Shown piece by piece: positions 41,852 to 51,502 of a stretch of DNA of 64,000 nucleotides. Position numbers and translations under genes: made by a program. The notes under the pieces are model-generated. The model saw only the letters and a list, made by a program, of their open reading frames with translations. It was not told where the DNA came from and ran no database searches. Source of the stretch: Pelomonas sp041914785 (lineage in GTDB: Bacteria; Pseudomonadota; Gammaproteobacteria; Burkholderiales; Burkholderiaceae_C); NCBI GenBank assembly GCA_041914785.1, contig JAYSCT010000002.1:21307-85306 (forward strand), read 5' to 3'. The first letter of the stretch is position 1, and each line of letters starts with the position of its first letter.

Positions 41852-44322
41852 ACCGGCAGCCAGCGGCCCGCGTCGCGCCGCGCCAGGCCGGCTTCGCCGA
41901 AGCGCCACAGGTGCAGCCAGCCGTGGCCCAGCAGCTGCTGCAGCACCGCGTGCTTTGCGATGACCGCCTCGATCGCGGCCTCGCGGGCGTCGATGACCAC
42001 CGTCAGCCGCAGGGGCTCGTGCACCCAGCGCCGGCCGTCGTGCAGCGACTGGCGCGACAGGCCGATGCGCAGGTCGCCGCCGTTGCCCTCGAACACGCCG
42101 AGGTGGCCGCCCACGACGTTGTGCAGCAGCTTGTTGCCGCTGCCCAGCCGCCCGGGGTCGCAGGTGGAGGCGTGGTACTGCCAGTTGATCCAGTGCGTGA
42201 CCAGCAGGGGCGCCGTCATCAGCAGCTCCAGCAGGCTGCCGTCGGCGTCCTGCGTGGCGTCGTAGTCGTGCAGGAAGGCGCGGCCCTGCAGCACCGTGCC
42301 CCAGGTGCGCGCGCGCGGCGCGATGACGAAGGCGGCGTTGCCCGCCAGCCCCCATTCGGGCCGCGTCTGCGCGCCGTCGTTGGCGCGCCGGCGCAGCTGG
42401 GCCAGCAGCTCGCCGGCGGCGCCGCGTGCCTGCAGGCCCAGTGACGCGGCGCGCTCGCGGCGCACGCGGTCGCCGGCCGCGGCGAACACCGGCTGCCAGC
42501 GGGCCCAGCGCTGGCGCGCCTCGGGCGGCAGCAGGTCGAGGTCGAAGCCCTCGATCTCGTCGGTGGTGGTGTTGTGCAGCGCGGCCACGAAGCGGGTCTC
42601 GGCCGGCACGGCCAGGCCCAGCGCCGGCAGCGCGGCACGCACGTCGGCATCGTTGAGCAGCAGGGCCAGGCTGCGTGCGTTGACCTCGCCGGTCTGGCCG
42701 CAGCAGGCGCCGCAGTCCAGCGCCGCGGCCTGGGCGTTGTTGGCGGACTGGCTGCCATGGCCCACCAGCATCACCAGCGGCGCGGCGCCGCGGGCCAGGC
42801 CCAGGCCTTTCAGCACGCGGGCGGCGAGCTGGGCACGCTCGTCCCCGCTCAACCCCGTGAGCATGGGCCGGCAGACGGGACGGTAGCGCGCCGGCAGGCC
42901 GGCCTGGTCGCCGCTGTCGCGCGCCTGCTCGCGCGGCCACAGCCAGCCGCCCAGCTTGCCCAGGTAGCCCACGCCCAGCGATTCGACGAAGGAGAAGGCG
43001 GCGCCGGGCCAGCGCGTGGTGGCCTCCCACTGCGCGGCCCAGGCCAGGCGCTGGCGGCGTGCGGCGGCAGCCGTGGCGGCCGCGGCGGCGCCGGGCAGCT
43101 GGTCGGTCACCTCCACGGTGGGCTGCAGCAGGCCGGGCAGCTGCGGCCGGCGCGCCCCCGTCCCCAGCGGCGTGTAGGCCGCCGGCACGCCGAAGAAACC
43201 GGCGAAGCCCAGCGTCTGCAGCGCGGGCGCGGTGGCCTCCAGCGCGCGGCGCAGCGGCTCGCTGCGCACGTCGATGCAGAACACCGCCTGCGCCTCGGGC
43301 TCGGCGGGCTGGAAGCCGGGCGCCTGCTGCAGCCGCTGGGCCAGCTCGCGCTGGTAACCCAGCTCCAGCGCGAGCTGCCAGACCTCGTCGACGACCAGCG
43401 CCTGTTCGGCCTGGCGCAGCCGCTCGGGCGCGCGGCGCCATTCGGCCTGCAGCGCCGCGAAGGCCTGGCGGGCGGCCACGTCGTCCTTGACCTCCAGCAG
43501 CACGGCGCCCCACGCCAGGCGGATGGCCAGCAGGTCGCGCAGGTGCTCGTGCGCGGGCGCACCCGCCGGCGCCTGCCAGGCCAGGTAGGCGCACCATGAC
43601 GCCCAGCCCTGCACGGTGAGCAGCACGGCCTCCAGGTAGTCCGCCCAGGCGTCGTCGGGCAGCTGCAGGTGGCGCAGCGCCCAGGCTTCGGCGTCCTCGC
43701 GCGTGGCCGGCAGCGCCTGCAGGCCACGTTGCAGCCCTGGCAGGCCCATCAGCGTGCCGATGCCGTGGTCATGCGTCAGCGTGTCGCGCCAGAACGCGTA
43801 CAGGCCGGAGCCGCGCTCGGGCTGCCAGTCGGCCTGCGCGCGGTCGAAGAAGGCGGCACAGGTCTGGCTGACCTGGTGGGTGATGGCCTGGCGCCAGGTC
43901 AGGCGGGTGTCGCGGGCGGGGTCGTTGTCGAGCACGTCGATGAGCAGCGGCAGCGGCTGCAGGCCCGGGATCGGCTCGGGCGCGTCCAGCGCGGCGACGC
44001 AGTGCGCCTCGGTGAGGCCGGCGGCGTCGGGCACGCGCTGCAGCGCCAGCGCCAGGTCCTGCGGCGCCATGCGGCCGCTGCGCCAGGCCTCGCGCTGCCG
44101 CGCCCGCGGCGGGAAGACCTGGATGCCGCCCAGCAGCGCCATGCGCGCGGCCACGCGCCGCAGCGGCAGACCGATGCGCTGCCAGTGCGGGTTGACGGCG
44201 ATGGCGCGGTCCAGCGGCCAGGTGGGCGCGATCGCGCCGCAGGCCTGGGCGCAGGCGGCCTGGATGCGGGTGTGCATCTCGGCCCGGCCGAGGGCGTCGT
44301 GTTCGAGGGCGTCGGTGTGCAT
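41848..44322 (-). CDS. dabA: Inorganic carbon uptake protein DabA (UPF0753/DUF2309)
   Basis: 824 residues. DabA is the carbonic-anhydrase-like subunit that, with DabB, hydrates CO2 to bicarbonate in an energy-coupled, one-way manner at the inner membrane. The zinc ligands known from Halothiobacillus DabA are present: Cys and Asp in VFCIDVRSE, His in VGHGSQSANN, and a Cys fifteen residues later in LDCGACCG. The N-terminal WPLDRAIAVNPHW block and the SxDEIEGFDL segment also match. The start is at 44322 (MHTDALEHD), 11 bp after the dabB stop. It overlaps the lipocalin by 4 bp tail to tail. Confidence 0.95.
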   Translation of the reverse strand: MHTDALEHDALGRAEMHTRIQAACAQACGAIAPTWPLDRAIAVNPHWQRIGLPLRRVAARMALLGGIQVFPPRARQREAWRSGRMAPQDLALALQRVPDAAGLTEAHCVAALDAPEPIPGLQPLPLLIDVLDNDPARDTRLTWRQAITHQVSQTCAAFFDRAQADWQPERGSGLYAFWRDTLTHDHGIGTLMGLPGLQRGLQALPATREDAEAWALRHLQLPDDAWADYLEAVLLTVQGWASWCAYLAWQAPAGAPAHEHLRDLLAIRLAWGAVLLEVKDDVAARQAFAALQAEWRRAPERLRQAEQALVVDEVWQLALELGYQRELAQRLQQAPGFQPAEPEAQAVFCIDVRSEPLRRALEATAPALQTLGFAGFFGVPAAYTPLGTGARRPQLPGLLQPTVEVTDQLPGAAAAATAAAARRQRLAWAAQWEATTRWPGAAFSFVESLGVGYLGKLGGWLWPREQARDSGDQAGLPARYRPVCRPMLTGLSGDERAQLAARVLKGLGLARGAAPLVMLVGHGSQSANNAQAAALDCGACCGQTGEVNARSLALLLNDADVRAALPALGLAVPAETRFVAALHNTTTDEIEGFDLDLLPPEARQRWARWQPVFAAAGDRVRRERAASLGLQARGAAGELLAQLRRRANDGAQTRPEWGLAGNAAFVIAPRARTWGTVLQGRAFLHDYDATQDADGSLLELLMTAPLLVTHWINWQYHASTCDPGRLGSGNKLLHNVVGGHLGVFEGNGGDLRIGLSRQSLHDGRRWVHEPLRLTVVIDAREAAIEAVIAKHAVLQQLLGHGWLHLWRFGEAGLARRDAGRWLPV

Positions 44323-44333
44323 GGCGGGTCCGG

Positions 44334-45839
44334 TCAGGTCGTGGCGGGGCGGGGCTGCGGCGGCGGTGCGGGCGTCCAGCGGCGTGGCCACAGGCGCAGG
44401 CTCCAGCGGGTGGTGAACTCGTCGAGGTAGAAGCCGGCATAGCTCCAGCGGCGCGCGGCCAGCAGCGCGGCGGGGCGCAGCTGCAGCGCGGCCAGCACGG
44501 CATGCAGCCCGGCCATGCCGGCCAGGGCCAGCAGGCCGAGCGCGTCGTGCGGTGCGTCGTGCAGGCCCAGCGGCAGCGCATGGGCGGCGCGGGCCACGGC
44601 GGTCAGCAGCGCCGTGGCGGCCAGGCCGGTGGCCAGCGCCGGCAGCGACGCCACCCACAGCAGCGGCGCCCACGCCAGCGCCAGCAGGCCCGTCCACCAC
44701 CACGGCCAGGCGCCGCCCACGGCCAGCACGACGGCCAGCGACAGCAGCGGCGCGGCCAGCAGGCTCGCACGCGCCGGCGGCGGCGGGGTGTGCAGCGCGC
44801 GTGCCCGTGTCTGCCGCACCGCGTCGGAGGCCGCCAGGAAGGCGTGCGCCTTGTAGATGGAGTGCCCCAGCAGGTGCAGCGCGGCCAGCGTGTACAGCCC
44901 CAGGCCGCACTCCAGCACCATGAAGCCCATCTGCGCCACGGTGCTCCAGGCCAGGCGCACCTTGATGCTGATGCGGGTGAGCATGACGAGGCCGGCACCC
45001 AGCGCCGTCAGCAGGCCCAGCACGACGAGCGCCGTGCGCGCCGGCATGGCCGCCTCCAGCAGCGGCGCGCAGCGGATCAGCACGACACCGCCGAGGTTGA
45101 CCACGCCCGCATGCAGCAGCGCAGACACCGGCGTGGGGGCCTCCATGACCTGGATCAGCCAGCCATGCACAGGCATCAGCGCGGTACGCAGCACGACGGC
45201 GGCCACCAGCAGCGCGGCCGCCGCCTGCAGCGGCATGGACAGGCCCTGGGCCTGCACATGGGCGGCCAGGTCGCTCAGCGAACCGCTGCCCACCTCGTGC
45301 CAGCTCAGGCCGGCGGCGGCCAACAGCGCGACGTCGGCCGCGCGGTCGGCCACACGCTTCTTGTGCGCGGCCAGCAGCGCGAACGGGCGGTCGGGGTAGA
45401 AGCACAGCAGCCGCTCCAGCGCCAGGCCCACGCCGGCCCAGGCGGCGATCAGCACGCCCCAGTGGTCGGCCAGCAGCAGCAGTTGCACGCTGCCCAGCAC
45501 GCCCGCCAGCGCCGCGGCATAGCGGGCCTGGCGGGCCTCGCCGTCGAGGTAGCGGGCCGAGAACACGGCCACGACGACGCCCAGCCCCTGCACCAGCACG
45601 GCGACGGTGGCACCGAACAGCGTCGGGCGCAGCGCCGGCAGCAGCGGCGCGGGGGCGGCCAGGGCCTGGCCCGCCAGCGCGGCGATGGCGGCCAGCAGCG
45701 CCAGCGTCGCGCTGGTGCGCAACACCGCCCAGGCGCGGCGGTCAGGGCCCGCGTGGACGGCCAGGCCGGCCATGGCCAGCAGCATCAGTGCGGCCGGCAG
45801 CAGCGCGGCGCCGGCGAGGAGGAGGTCGAGAGGTTCCAT
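44334..45839 (-). CDS. dabB: NuoL-like membrane subunit DabB of the inorganic carbon uptake complex
   Basis: 501 residues and about thirteen membrane helices, Proton_antipo_M family. Helix signatures include DHWGVLIAAWAGVGLALERLL, TALMPVHGWLIQVMEAPTPVSALLHAG and KVRLAWSTVAQMGFM, the proton-channel region shared with NuoL. In the DAB complex this subunit couples cation flow to CO2 hydration by DabA. The gene order dabB-dabA with a divergent LysR gene is common for this system. No other complex I genes are nearby, which excludes nuoL proper. Confidence 0.94.
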   Translation of the reverse strand: MEPLDLLLAGAALLPAALMLLAMAGLAVHAGPDRRAWAVLRTSATLALLAAIAALAGQALAAPAPLLPALRPTLFGATVAVLVQGLGVVVAVFSARYLDGEARQARYAAALAGVLGSVQLLLLADHWGVLIAAWAGVGLALERLLCFYPDRPFALLAAHKKRVADRAADVALLAAAGLSWHEVGSGSLSDLAAHVQAQGLSMPLQAAAALLVAAVVLRTALMPVHGWLIQVMEAPTPVSALLHAGVVNLGGVVLIRCAPLLEAAMPARTALVVLGLLTALGAGLVMLTRISIKVRLAWSTVAQMGFMVLECGLGLYTLAALHLLGHSIYKAHAFLAASDAVRQTRARALHTPPPPARASLLAAPLLSLAVVLAVGGAWPWWWTGLLALAWAPLLWVASLPALATGLAATALLTAVARAAHALPLGLHDAPHDALGLLALAGMAGLHAVLAALQLRPAALLAARRWSYAGFYLDEFTTRWSLRLWPRRWTPAPPPQPRPATT

Positions 45840-45865
45840 GGCCTGGCATGGTGGCGATGCGCTTC

Positions 45866-45915
45866 CGTTCTGTAAAATTCAATAAACAAAACGAATTCAT
45901 CGATCAAACAGAACG
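45866..45915. promoter_or_regulatory. Divergent AT-rich regulatory region with paired inverted repeats (dabB / LysR)
   Basis: The 76-bp gap between dabB and the LysR gene is strikingly AT-rich. CGTTCTGT (45866-45873) and ACAGAACG (45908-45915) form a perfect 8-bp inverted repeat. Inside them AATTC (45876-45880) and GAATT (45893-45897) form another, 12 bases apart, similar in layout to LysR-type boxes. TAAAAT and AATAAA could serve as -10 sequences. Confidence 0.55.
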
Positions 45916-46800
45916 ATGCGCCTGGAACAGCTCAACTTCCACCACCTCTTCTACTTCTGGCGGGTGGCCAGGCTGGGCCACCTGACGCGGGCCGCCGAGG
46001 AGGTGCACACCTCGCAGTCGGCGCTGTCGGCGCAGATCCGGCAATTGGAGGAGCGGCTGGGCGAGGCGCTGTTCACGCGCGAGAACCGGCGCCTGGTGCT
46101 GACCGAGGCGGGCCAGGTGGTGCTGGACTACGCCGAGGACATCTTCGGCCTGGGCCAGGAGCTGCTGGGGCGGCTGCAGGGCCGCAGCCAGGGGCTCGCG
46201 CGGCTGCGCGTGGGCAGCGTGGCGACCATGTCGCGCAACTACCAGGAGAACCTGCTGCGGCCGCTGCTGGCCGACCCCGACCTGGTGCTGACGCTGGAGT
46301 CCGGCCTGCTGGACGGGCTGCTGCAGCGGCTGGCCGAGCACCAGCTCGACGTGGTGCTGGCCAACCAGAGCGTGCCGGCCGACCCCGAGCGGCCGCTGCA
46401 CTGCCGCTTCCTGGCCAGCCAGGCGATCTCCATCGTCGGCCCGGCGAGCCGCTGGCCGGCCGGCGCCCTGCGCGTGCCGCAGGATCTGCACGGCGTGGAC
46501 ATCGCGCTGCCCGGCCCGCGCCACGCGGTGCGCGGCCAGTTCGACGCGCTGTGCGCCTCGGCCGGCGTGACGCCGCGGCTGCGGGCCGAGGTGGATGACA
46601 TGGCGCTGCTGCGCCTGATCGCCCGCGACAGCGGCTGGCTGGCGCTGCTGCCGGAGGTGGTGGTGCAGGACGAGCTCAAGCACGGCCAGCTCGTCATCGC
46701 CGGGCAGTCGGCGGAGCTGACCGAGAGCTTCTACGCCATCACGGCGCCGCGCCGGCACCGCGTGCAGGCGCTGGAGAAGCTGCTGGCGCCGGCGGGGTGA
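45916..46800 (+). CDS. LysR family transcriptional regulator (probable dab regulator)
   Basis: 294 residues. The N-terminal HTH has LNFHHLFYFWRVARLGHLTRAAEEVHTSQSA-type sequence (residues 6-36), typical of the NhaR/LysR group. The effector domain follows from residue 95 (LRVGSVATMSRNYQENLLRP). It is divergent from dabB with only 76 bp between, and that gap carries two inverted repeats, so control of dabBA in response to CO2 or bicarbonate supply is a reasonable inference. ATG at 45916 directly follows the repeat. Confidence 0.9.
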   Translation: MRLEQLNFHHLFYFWRVARLGHLTRAAEEVHTSQSALSAQIRQLEERLGEALFTRENRRLVLTEAGQVVLDYAEDIFGLGQELLGRLQGRSQGLARLRVGSVATMSRNYQENLLRPLLADPDLVLTLESGLLDGLLQRLAEHQLDVVLANQSVPADPERPLHCRFLASQAISIVGPASRWPAGALRVPQDLHGVDIALPGPRHAVRGQFDALCASAGVTPRLRAEVDDMALLRLIARDSGWLALLPEVVVQDELKHGQLVIAGQSAELTESFYAITAPRRHRVQALEKLLAPAG

Positions 46801-46803
46801 CGG

Positions 46804-48195
46804 CTACGGCGCCGTCAACCGCGCCGCAAACGCCTTGTGCACGCCCAGCAGCGCGGTGGCGCGCGCCGTCTGCACCTGGATCAGCGCGTCGGCCGCGGCC
46901 AGGCGTTCCTGTTCGGCGTCGAGCAGCGCGTAGAAGTCGGTCACGCCGGCGTCGTAGCGCTTGAAGGCGAGGTCGCGCGCGCGCACGGTGGCGTCCGCCG
47001 CCTGCGCCTGGGCCACGGCCTGCAGCTCGGTCTCGCGCAGCGTCGACAGGCTGCCCTGTGCGTCCTGCAGCGCGGTGAGCTGCGCCTGCTCGGCGGCGGC
47101 CACGGCCGCGTCGAAGCCGGCGCGGGCGGCCGTCTCCTCGGCCTTGCGGGCGCCGAAGTCCAGGAAGTTCCAGTTCAGCGCGGCGGCCAGGCTGTGGATC
47201 TGCGTGCCGCTCTTGAACAGGTCACCCGCCTTGCCGGCGCTCCAGCCGATCTGGCCGGTCAGGCCCAGCGTGGGCCAGCGCGCGGCCCAGGCGACCTGGG
47301 CCCGCGCGGCGGCGGCCTGCGCGCGCACGGTGGCGGCCTTCACGTCCGGGCGCGCGGCCAGCAGGCCGGCGGGATCGGGCAGCGTGCCCAGGCTGACGAG
47401 GCGCGGCTCGGGCATCGCGGGCAGCGGGTCGGTGTCGGCCTTGTCGCAGTCGGCCGGCGGCTGGCCGCGCAGCACGTCCAGCTGCAGGCGGGTCAGGCAC
47501 GCCGCGTTGCGCAGCGCGGGCACGCTGGCGGAGGTCTGCGCGACGAGCGCTTCGGCGCGGGCCTGGTCCAGCGCGGTGTTGCGGCCGGCGCCGACGCGGG
47601 CCTTCACGAGGTCCAGCAGCTGGTTCTGCACGACCAGCGTTTCCTTCGCGAGCTTGAGGCGATGGCCCAGGCCGATGAGCTGGGCCTGCAGGTTCAGCGC
47701 GGTGCCGGCCAGGCTGAGCTGGGCGGCGTCGCGGTCCAGCGCGGCGCCCTGGGCGTCATAACCGGCCGCCTGCGCGGTGGCCGACACGCGGCCCCACAGG
47801 TCGATCTCCCAGGCCGCCGTCGCGTTGACGCCGTAGCTGTTGAAGTTGTTGTACTGGCCCTGGTCGTTGGCGGCGCGCTGGCGGCTGGCGTTGGCGCCCA
47901 CGCCCACCGACGGCAGGCGGCGCGCGCCGGCTGCGTCGGCCAGCGCTTCGGCCTGCTTGAGCCGCGCGGCGGCGGCGCGCAGGTCGCGGTTGTTGGCCAG
48001 CACGTCGTCGACGACGCGCTGCAGCTGTGCGCTGTCGACGAAGGCGGCGGTCATCTGCGCGGCGCCGTTGCTGGCGGGCGGCAGTTGCGTGAAGCTCGCC
48101 GGGGCCAGGTTTTGCGGACCTTGTGACAGGCCGGGTGCGGCGCAGCCGGCCAGCAGCAGGGCGGCCGCGGCAAGGGGGGTCAGGCGGATGAGCAT
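46804..48195 (-). CDS. RND efflux outer-membrane lipoprotein (NodT/OprM type)
   Basis: 463 residues. The lipobox AALLLAGCAAPG follows the start at 48195. Two OEP repeats follow, with VDDVLANNRDLRAAAARLKQAEA and LLAARPDVKAATVRAQAAAARAQ being the classic NodT-family segments. It forms the TolC-like outer-membrane channel of the efflux pump encoded just upstream (1-bp gap). Minus-strand order is adaptor, pump, channel, a complete tripartite set. It converges with the LysR gene. Confidence 0.94.
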   Translation of the reverse strand: MLIRLTPLAAAALLLAGCAAPGLSQGPQNLAPASFTQLPPASNGAAQMTAAFVDSAQLQRVVDDVLANNRDLRAAAARLKQAEALADAAGARRLPSVGVGANASRQRAANDQGQYNNFNSYGVNATAAWEIDLWGRVSATAQAAGYDAQGAALDRDAAQLSLAGTALNLQAQLIGLGHRLKLAKETLVVQNQLLDLVKARVGAGRNTALDQARAEALVAQTSASVPALRNAACLTRLQLDVLRGQPPADCDKADTDPLPAMPEPRLVSLGTLPDPAGLLAARPDVKAATVRAQAAAARAQVAWAARWPTLGLTGQIGWSAGKAGDLFKSGTQIHSLAAALNWNFLDFGARKAEETAARAGFDAAVAAAEQAQLTALQDAQGSLSTLRETELQAVAQAQAADATVRARDLAFKRYDAGVTDFYALLDAEQERLAAADALIQVQTARATALLGVHKAFAARLTAP

Positions 48196-48196
48196 G

Positions 48197-51100
48197 TCAG
48201 TGGCCCTCCTTCTTGGGGGCGGCATCGTCGATGCCCGGGTGGAAGGCGTGGGCCGAGGCCTCGACCTGGGCGCGCAGCGCGGCGGCGCGGGCGCGGCGCT
48301 TCTCGGTGCCCTTGCGCAGCAGCGCGTAGAACACCGGCGTCAGGAAGATGCCGAAGAAGGTCACGCCGAGCATGCCGGCGAACACGGCGATGCCCATCGC
48401 GCGGCGCATCTCGCTGCCGGCGCCACTGCCCAGGATCAGCGGGATGACACCGGCGCAGAACGCGATGGACGTCATCAGGATGGGGCGCAGCCGCAGGCGG
48501 CAGGCCTCGATGACGGCGTCCGCCACCGAGCGGCCGTGCTCCTCCAGCTCCTTGGCGAACTCGACGATCAGGATGGCGTTCTTGCACGCCAGCCCCACCA
48601 GCACCACCAGCGCCACCTGCGTGAAGATGTTCAGGTCCCCCGCCTGCATGAACGGCGGGAAGTGCGACAGCCACACGCCGAACAGCGCCGACAGGATGCA
48701 CATCGGCACGATCAGGATGATGGCCAGCGGCAGGCTCCAGCTTTCGTACTGCGCGGCCAGCACGAGGATGACCAGCAGCACCGAGAACGCGAGCACGGCG
48801 GCCAGCGTGGGCACCTTGATGCCGGTGCCGGGCAGTTCGACGTCGCGGGTCAGGCGGTCCTGGTAGCTGAGGTCGGTGAACTCGTAGCTGAAGCCGCGCG
48901 GCAGCGTCTTCAGGATGCGCTCGATCTCGGCCTCGGCCTGGCCCGACGAGAAGCCGGGCTTGGGCGCGCCGTTGATGTCGGCGGCGGGGAAGCCGTTGTA
49001 GCGCGTCACGCGCGTGGGGCCGAAGGTGGGCTCCACGCTCATCAGCGAACCCAGCGGCACCATGTCGCCGCCCTCGTTGCGGGTCTTGAGCTGCACGACG
49101 TCCTCGGCCTTGGCGCGGAACGGCGCGTCGGCCTGCACGATGACCTGGTAGGTCTTGCCGAACTTGGTGAAGTCGTTGACGTACAGCGAGCCGAGGTTGA
49201 TCTGCAGCGTGTCGTAGATGGAGGCCAGCGGCACGCCCATCTGCTTGGCCTTCACGCGGTCGACGTTGGCGAACAGCTGCGGCACGTTGATGTCGTAGTT
49301 GGAGTACGGCGTGCCGATGCTGGTGTTGGGGTTGCCGTAGATCTGGCCCAGCGAGCCCCAGGTGGCGCCGTACAGCGCCTGCTCACCCTGGCTGCTGCGG
49401 TCCTGCACCTGGATCTTGAAGCCGCCCGCGATGCCCAGGCCGTCCACCGGCGGCGGCGGCACGACGAACATGCGCGCACCCTGGATCTGCTGGATGGCGC
49501 CGTTGACCTGGCCGAGGATGGCCTCCTTGCTCAGCTCGCGCGAGGTGCGCTTGTCGAAACCGTCCAGGCCGAAGAACACGATGCCTTCGTTGGGCGAGGC
49601 CGAGAAGCCGGCCACCGACAGGCCGGGGAAGGCCACCGAGTCGACGATGCCCGGCACCTTGAGCGCGATGGCGCTCATCTGGCGGATCACCTCCTCGGTG
49701 CGGTCCAGGCTGGAGCCGGCGGGCAGCTGCGCCACGCCGATCAGGTACTGCTTGTCCGGCGCGGGCACGAAGCCGCTGGGAATGCGCGTGAACAGCAGCG
49801 CCGTGGCGCCCAGCAGCAGCGCGTAGACCACCAGCGCGGCGCCCTTGCGCTTGAGGATGCCGGTGACGCCGCGTCCGTAGTCGCTGGAGCGGCGCTGGAA
49901 GAAGCAGTTGAACCAGTGGAAGAAGCGGCCGAACAGCTTGTCCATGACCACCATCAGGCGGTCCTTGGGCGCGTCATGCGGGCGCAGCAGGATGGCCGCG
50001 AGCGCCGGCGACAGCGTCAGCGAGTTGAACGCCGAGATCACCGTGGAGATGGCGATGGTGACGGCGAACTGCTTGTAGAACTGGCCCGACAGGCCCGGCA
50101 CCAGCGTCAGCGGAATGAACACCGCGCACAGCACCAGCGCGATGGCGATGATGGGGCCCGAGACCTCCTGCATCGCCTTCACGGTCGCCGCATGCGGCGT
50201 GAGGCCGTCCTGGATGTTGCGCTCGACGTTCTCGACGACCACGATGGCGTCGTCCACGACGATGCCGATGGCCAGCACGAGGCCGAACAGCGTCAGCGTG
50301 TTGATGGAGAAGCCCAGCAGCAGCAGCACGGCGAACGTGCCGACGATGGACACCGGCACGGCCACCAGCGGGATGATGGACGCGCGCCAGGTCTGCAGGA
50401 AGATGATGACGACCAGCACCACCAGCGCGACGGCCTCGAACAGCGTGTGCACGACCTTCTCGATGGAGGTCTGCACGAAGCGCGTCGGGTCGTAGACGAT
50501 GGCGTAGTCCACACCCTTGGGGAAGCTGGGCTTGAGCTTCTCCATCGTCTTGCGGACGTTGTCAGAGATGGCCAGCGCGTTGGAGCCCGGCGCCTGGAAC
50601 ACGGCGATGGCGGCGGCCTCCTTGTTGTTCAGCAGGCTGCGCAGCGCGTAGGTGTTGGCGCTGATCTCGACGCGGCCCACGTCCTTCACGCGGACGAAGG
50701 CGCCGGTGCGCGGGTCGGTGCGGACGATGATGTTGCCGAACTCCTCCTCGCTGGCCAGGCGACCCTGGGCGTTGATGGAGAGCTGGAAGTCCGTGCCCTG
50801 CGGCGACGGCGACGCGCCGACGACGCCGGCGGCCACCTGCGTGTTCTGCTCGCGGATGGCGCCGACGACGTCGCCCGCCGTCAGGTTGCGGCCGGCGAGC
50901 TTCTGCGGGTCCAGCCAGATGCGCATCGCGTAGTCGCCCGCGCCGAAGCTCTGCACCGAGCCCATGCCGGGGATGCGCAGCAGGTCGTCACGCACGTTCA
51001 GCGTCGCGTAGTTGCGCAGGTAGAGCGCGTCGCGCGAGTTGTCCGGACTCACCAGGTGCACCACCATGGTGAGGTTGGGGCTGGACTTCTCGGTCGTCAC

Positions 51101-51484
51101 GCCGATGGTGCGCACGATGTCGGGCAGGCGGGGTAGCGCGCGGTTGATGCGGTTCTGCACCGCCGTCTCGGCGGCCTCGGGGTGGGTGCCGATCTTGAAC
51201 GTGACGGTCAGCGTCATGCCGCCATCACCGGTGGCCTGGCTCTCGAAGTAGAGGACGTTCTCCAGGCCGTTGATCTGCTCTTCCAGCGGCGTGGCCACCG
51301 TCTCGGAGATCACGCGCGGGTTGGCGCCGGGGTACTGGGCGCGCACGACGACCTGCGGCGGCGCGACCTCGGGGTATTCCGAGATCGGCAGCAGCGGGAT
51401 GGCCAGCGCACCGATCAGGAAGACGAAGAGGGACAACACGGTCGCGAAACGCGGCCGGTCGATGAAGAAGCGTGAGATGTCCAT
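48197..51484 (-). CDS. RND multidrug efflux pump, HAE-1 family inner-membrane protein
   Basis: 1095 residues with the AcrB/MexF layout: MDISRFFIDRPRFATVLSLFVFLIG helix 1, large periplasmic loops, and twelve membrane helices. The proton-relay aspartates are in GIVVDDAIVVVENVER (helix 4), and the LFxxTPxG-equivalent and GSxxxRxxG-like segments are near the C-terminus (SGAGSEMRRAMG). Drugs or solvents are pumped from the periplasm using the proton gradient. No local repressor gene is present; a palindrome at 52787-52801 may be the control site. Confidence 0.95.
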   Translation of the reverse strand: MDISRFFIDRPRFATVLSLFVFLIGALAIPLLPISEYPEVAPPQVVVRAQYPGANPRVISETVATPLEEQINGLENVLYFESQATGDGGMTLTVTFKIGTHPEAAETAVQNRINRALPRLPDIVRTIGVTTEKSSPNLTMVVHLVSPDNSRDALYLRNYATLNVRDDLLRIPGMGSVQSFGAGDYAMRIWLDPQKLAGRNLTAGDVVGAIREQNTQVAAGVVGASPSPQGTDFQLSINAQGRLASEEEFGNIIVRTDPRTGAFVRVKDVGRVEISANTYALRSLLNNKEAAAIAVFQAPGSNALAISDNVRKTMEKLKPSFPKGVDYAIVYDPTRFVQTSIEKVVHTLFEAVALVVLVVIIFLQTWRASIIPLVAVPVSIVGTFAVLLLLGFSINTLTLFGLVLAIGIVVDDAIVVVENVERNIQDGLTPHAATVKAMQEVSGPIIAIALVLCAVFIPLTLVPGLSGQFYKQFAVTIAISTVISAFNSLTLSPALAAILLRPHDAPKDRLMVVMDKLFGRFFHWFNCFFQRRSSDYGRGVTGILKRKGAALVVYALLLGATALLFTRIPSGFVPAPDKQYLIGVAQLPAGSSLDRTEEVIRQMSAIALKVPGIVDSVAFPGLSVAGFSASPNEGIVFFGLDGFDKRTSRELSKEAILGQVNGAIQQIQGARMFVVPPPPVDGLGIAGGFKIQVQDRSSQGEQALYGATWGSLGQIYGNPNTSIGTPYSNYDINVPQLFANVDRVKAKQMGVPLASIYDTLQINLGSLYVNDFTKFGKTYQVIVQADAPFRAKAEDVVQLKTRNEGGDMVPLGSLMSVEPTFGPTRVTRYNGFPAADINGAPKPGFSSGQAEAEIERILKTLPRGFSYEFTDLSYQDRLTRDVELPGTGIKVPTLAAVLAFSVLLVILVLAAQYESWSLPLAIILIVPMCILSALFGVWLSHFPPFMQAGDLNIFTQVALVVLVGLACKNAILIVEFAKELEEHGRSVADAVIEACRLRLRPILMTSIAFCAGVIPLILGSGAGSEMRRAMGIAVFAGMLGVTFFGIFLTPVFYALLRKGTEKRRARAAALRAQVEASAHAFHPGIDDAAPKKEGH

Positions 51485-51502
51485 GGGGCGTCCGCCTTGG
51501 GA

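Noticed and set aside
39152..43597. A 1481-codon open frame on the minus strand
   Set aside because: It runs antisense through the Mla-type operon and lipocalin and out of frame through dabA; the translation is low-complexity Arg/Ala/Gly and matches no family. Long false frames are expected at this G+C content.
44334..45839. nuoL of respiratory complex I
   Set aside because: Length is only 501 residues, no other nuo genes are present, and it is paired with dabA; it fits DabB.
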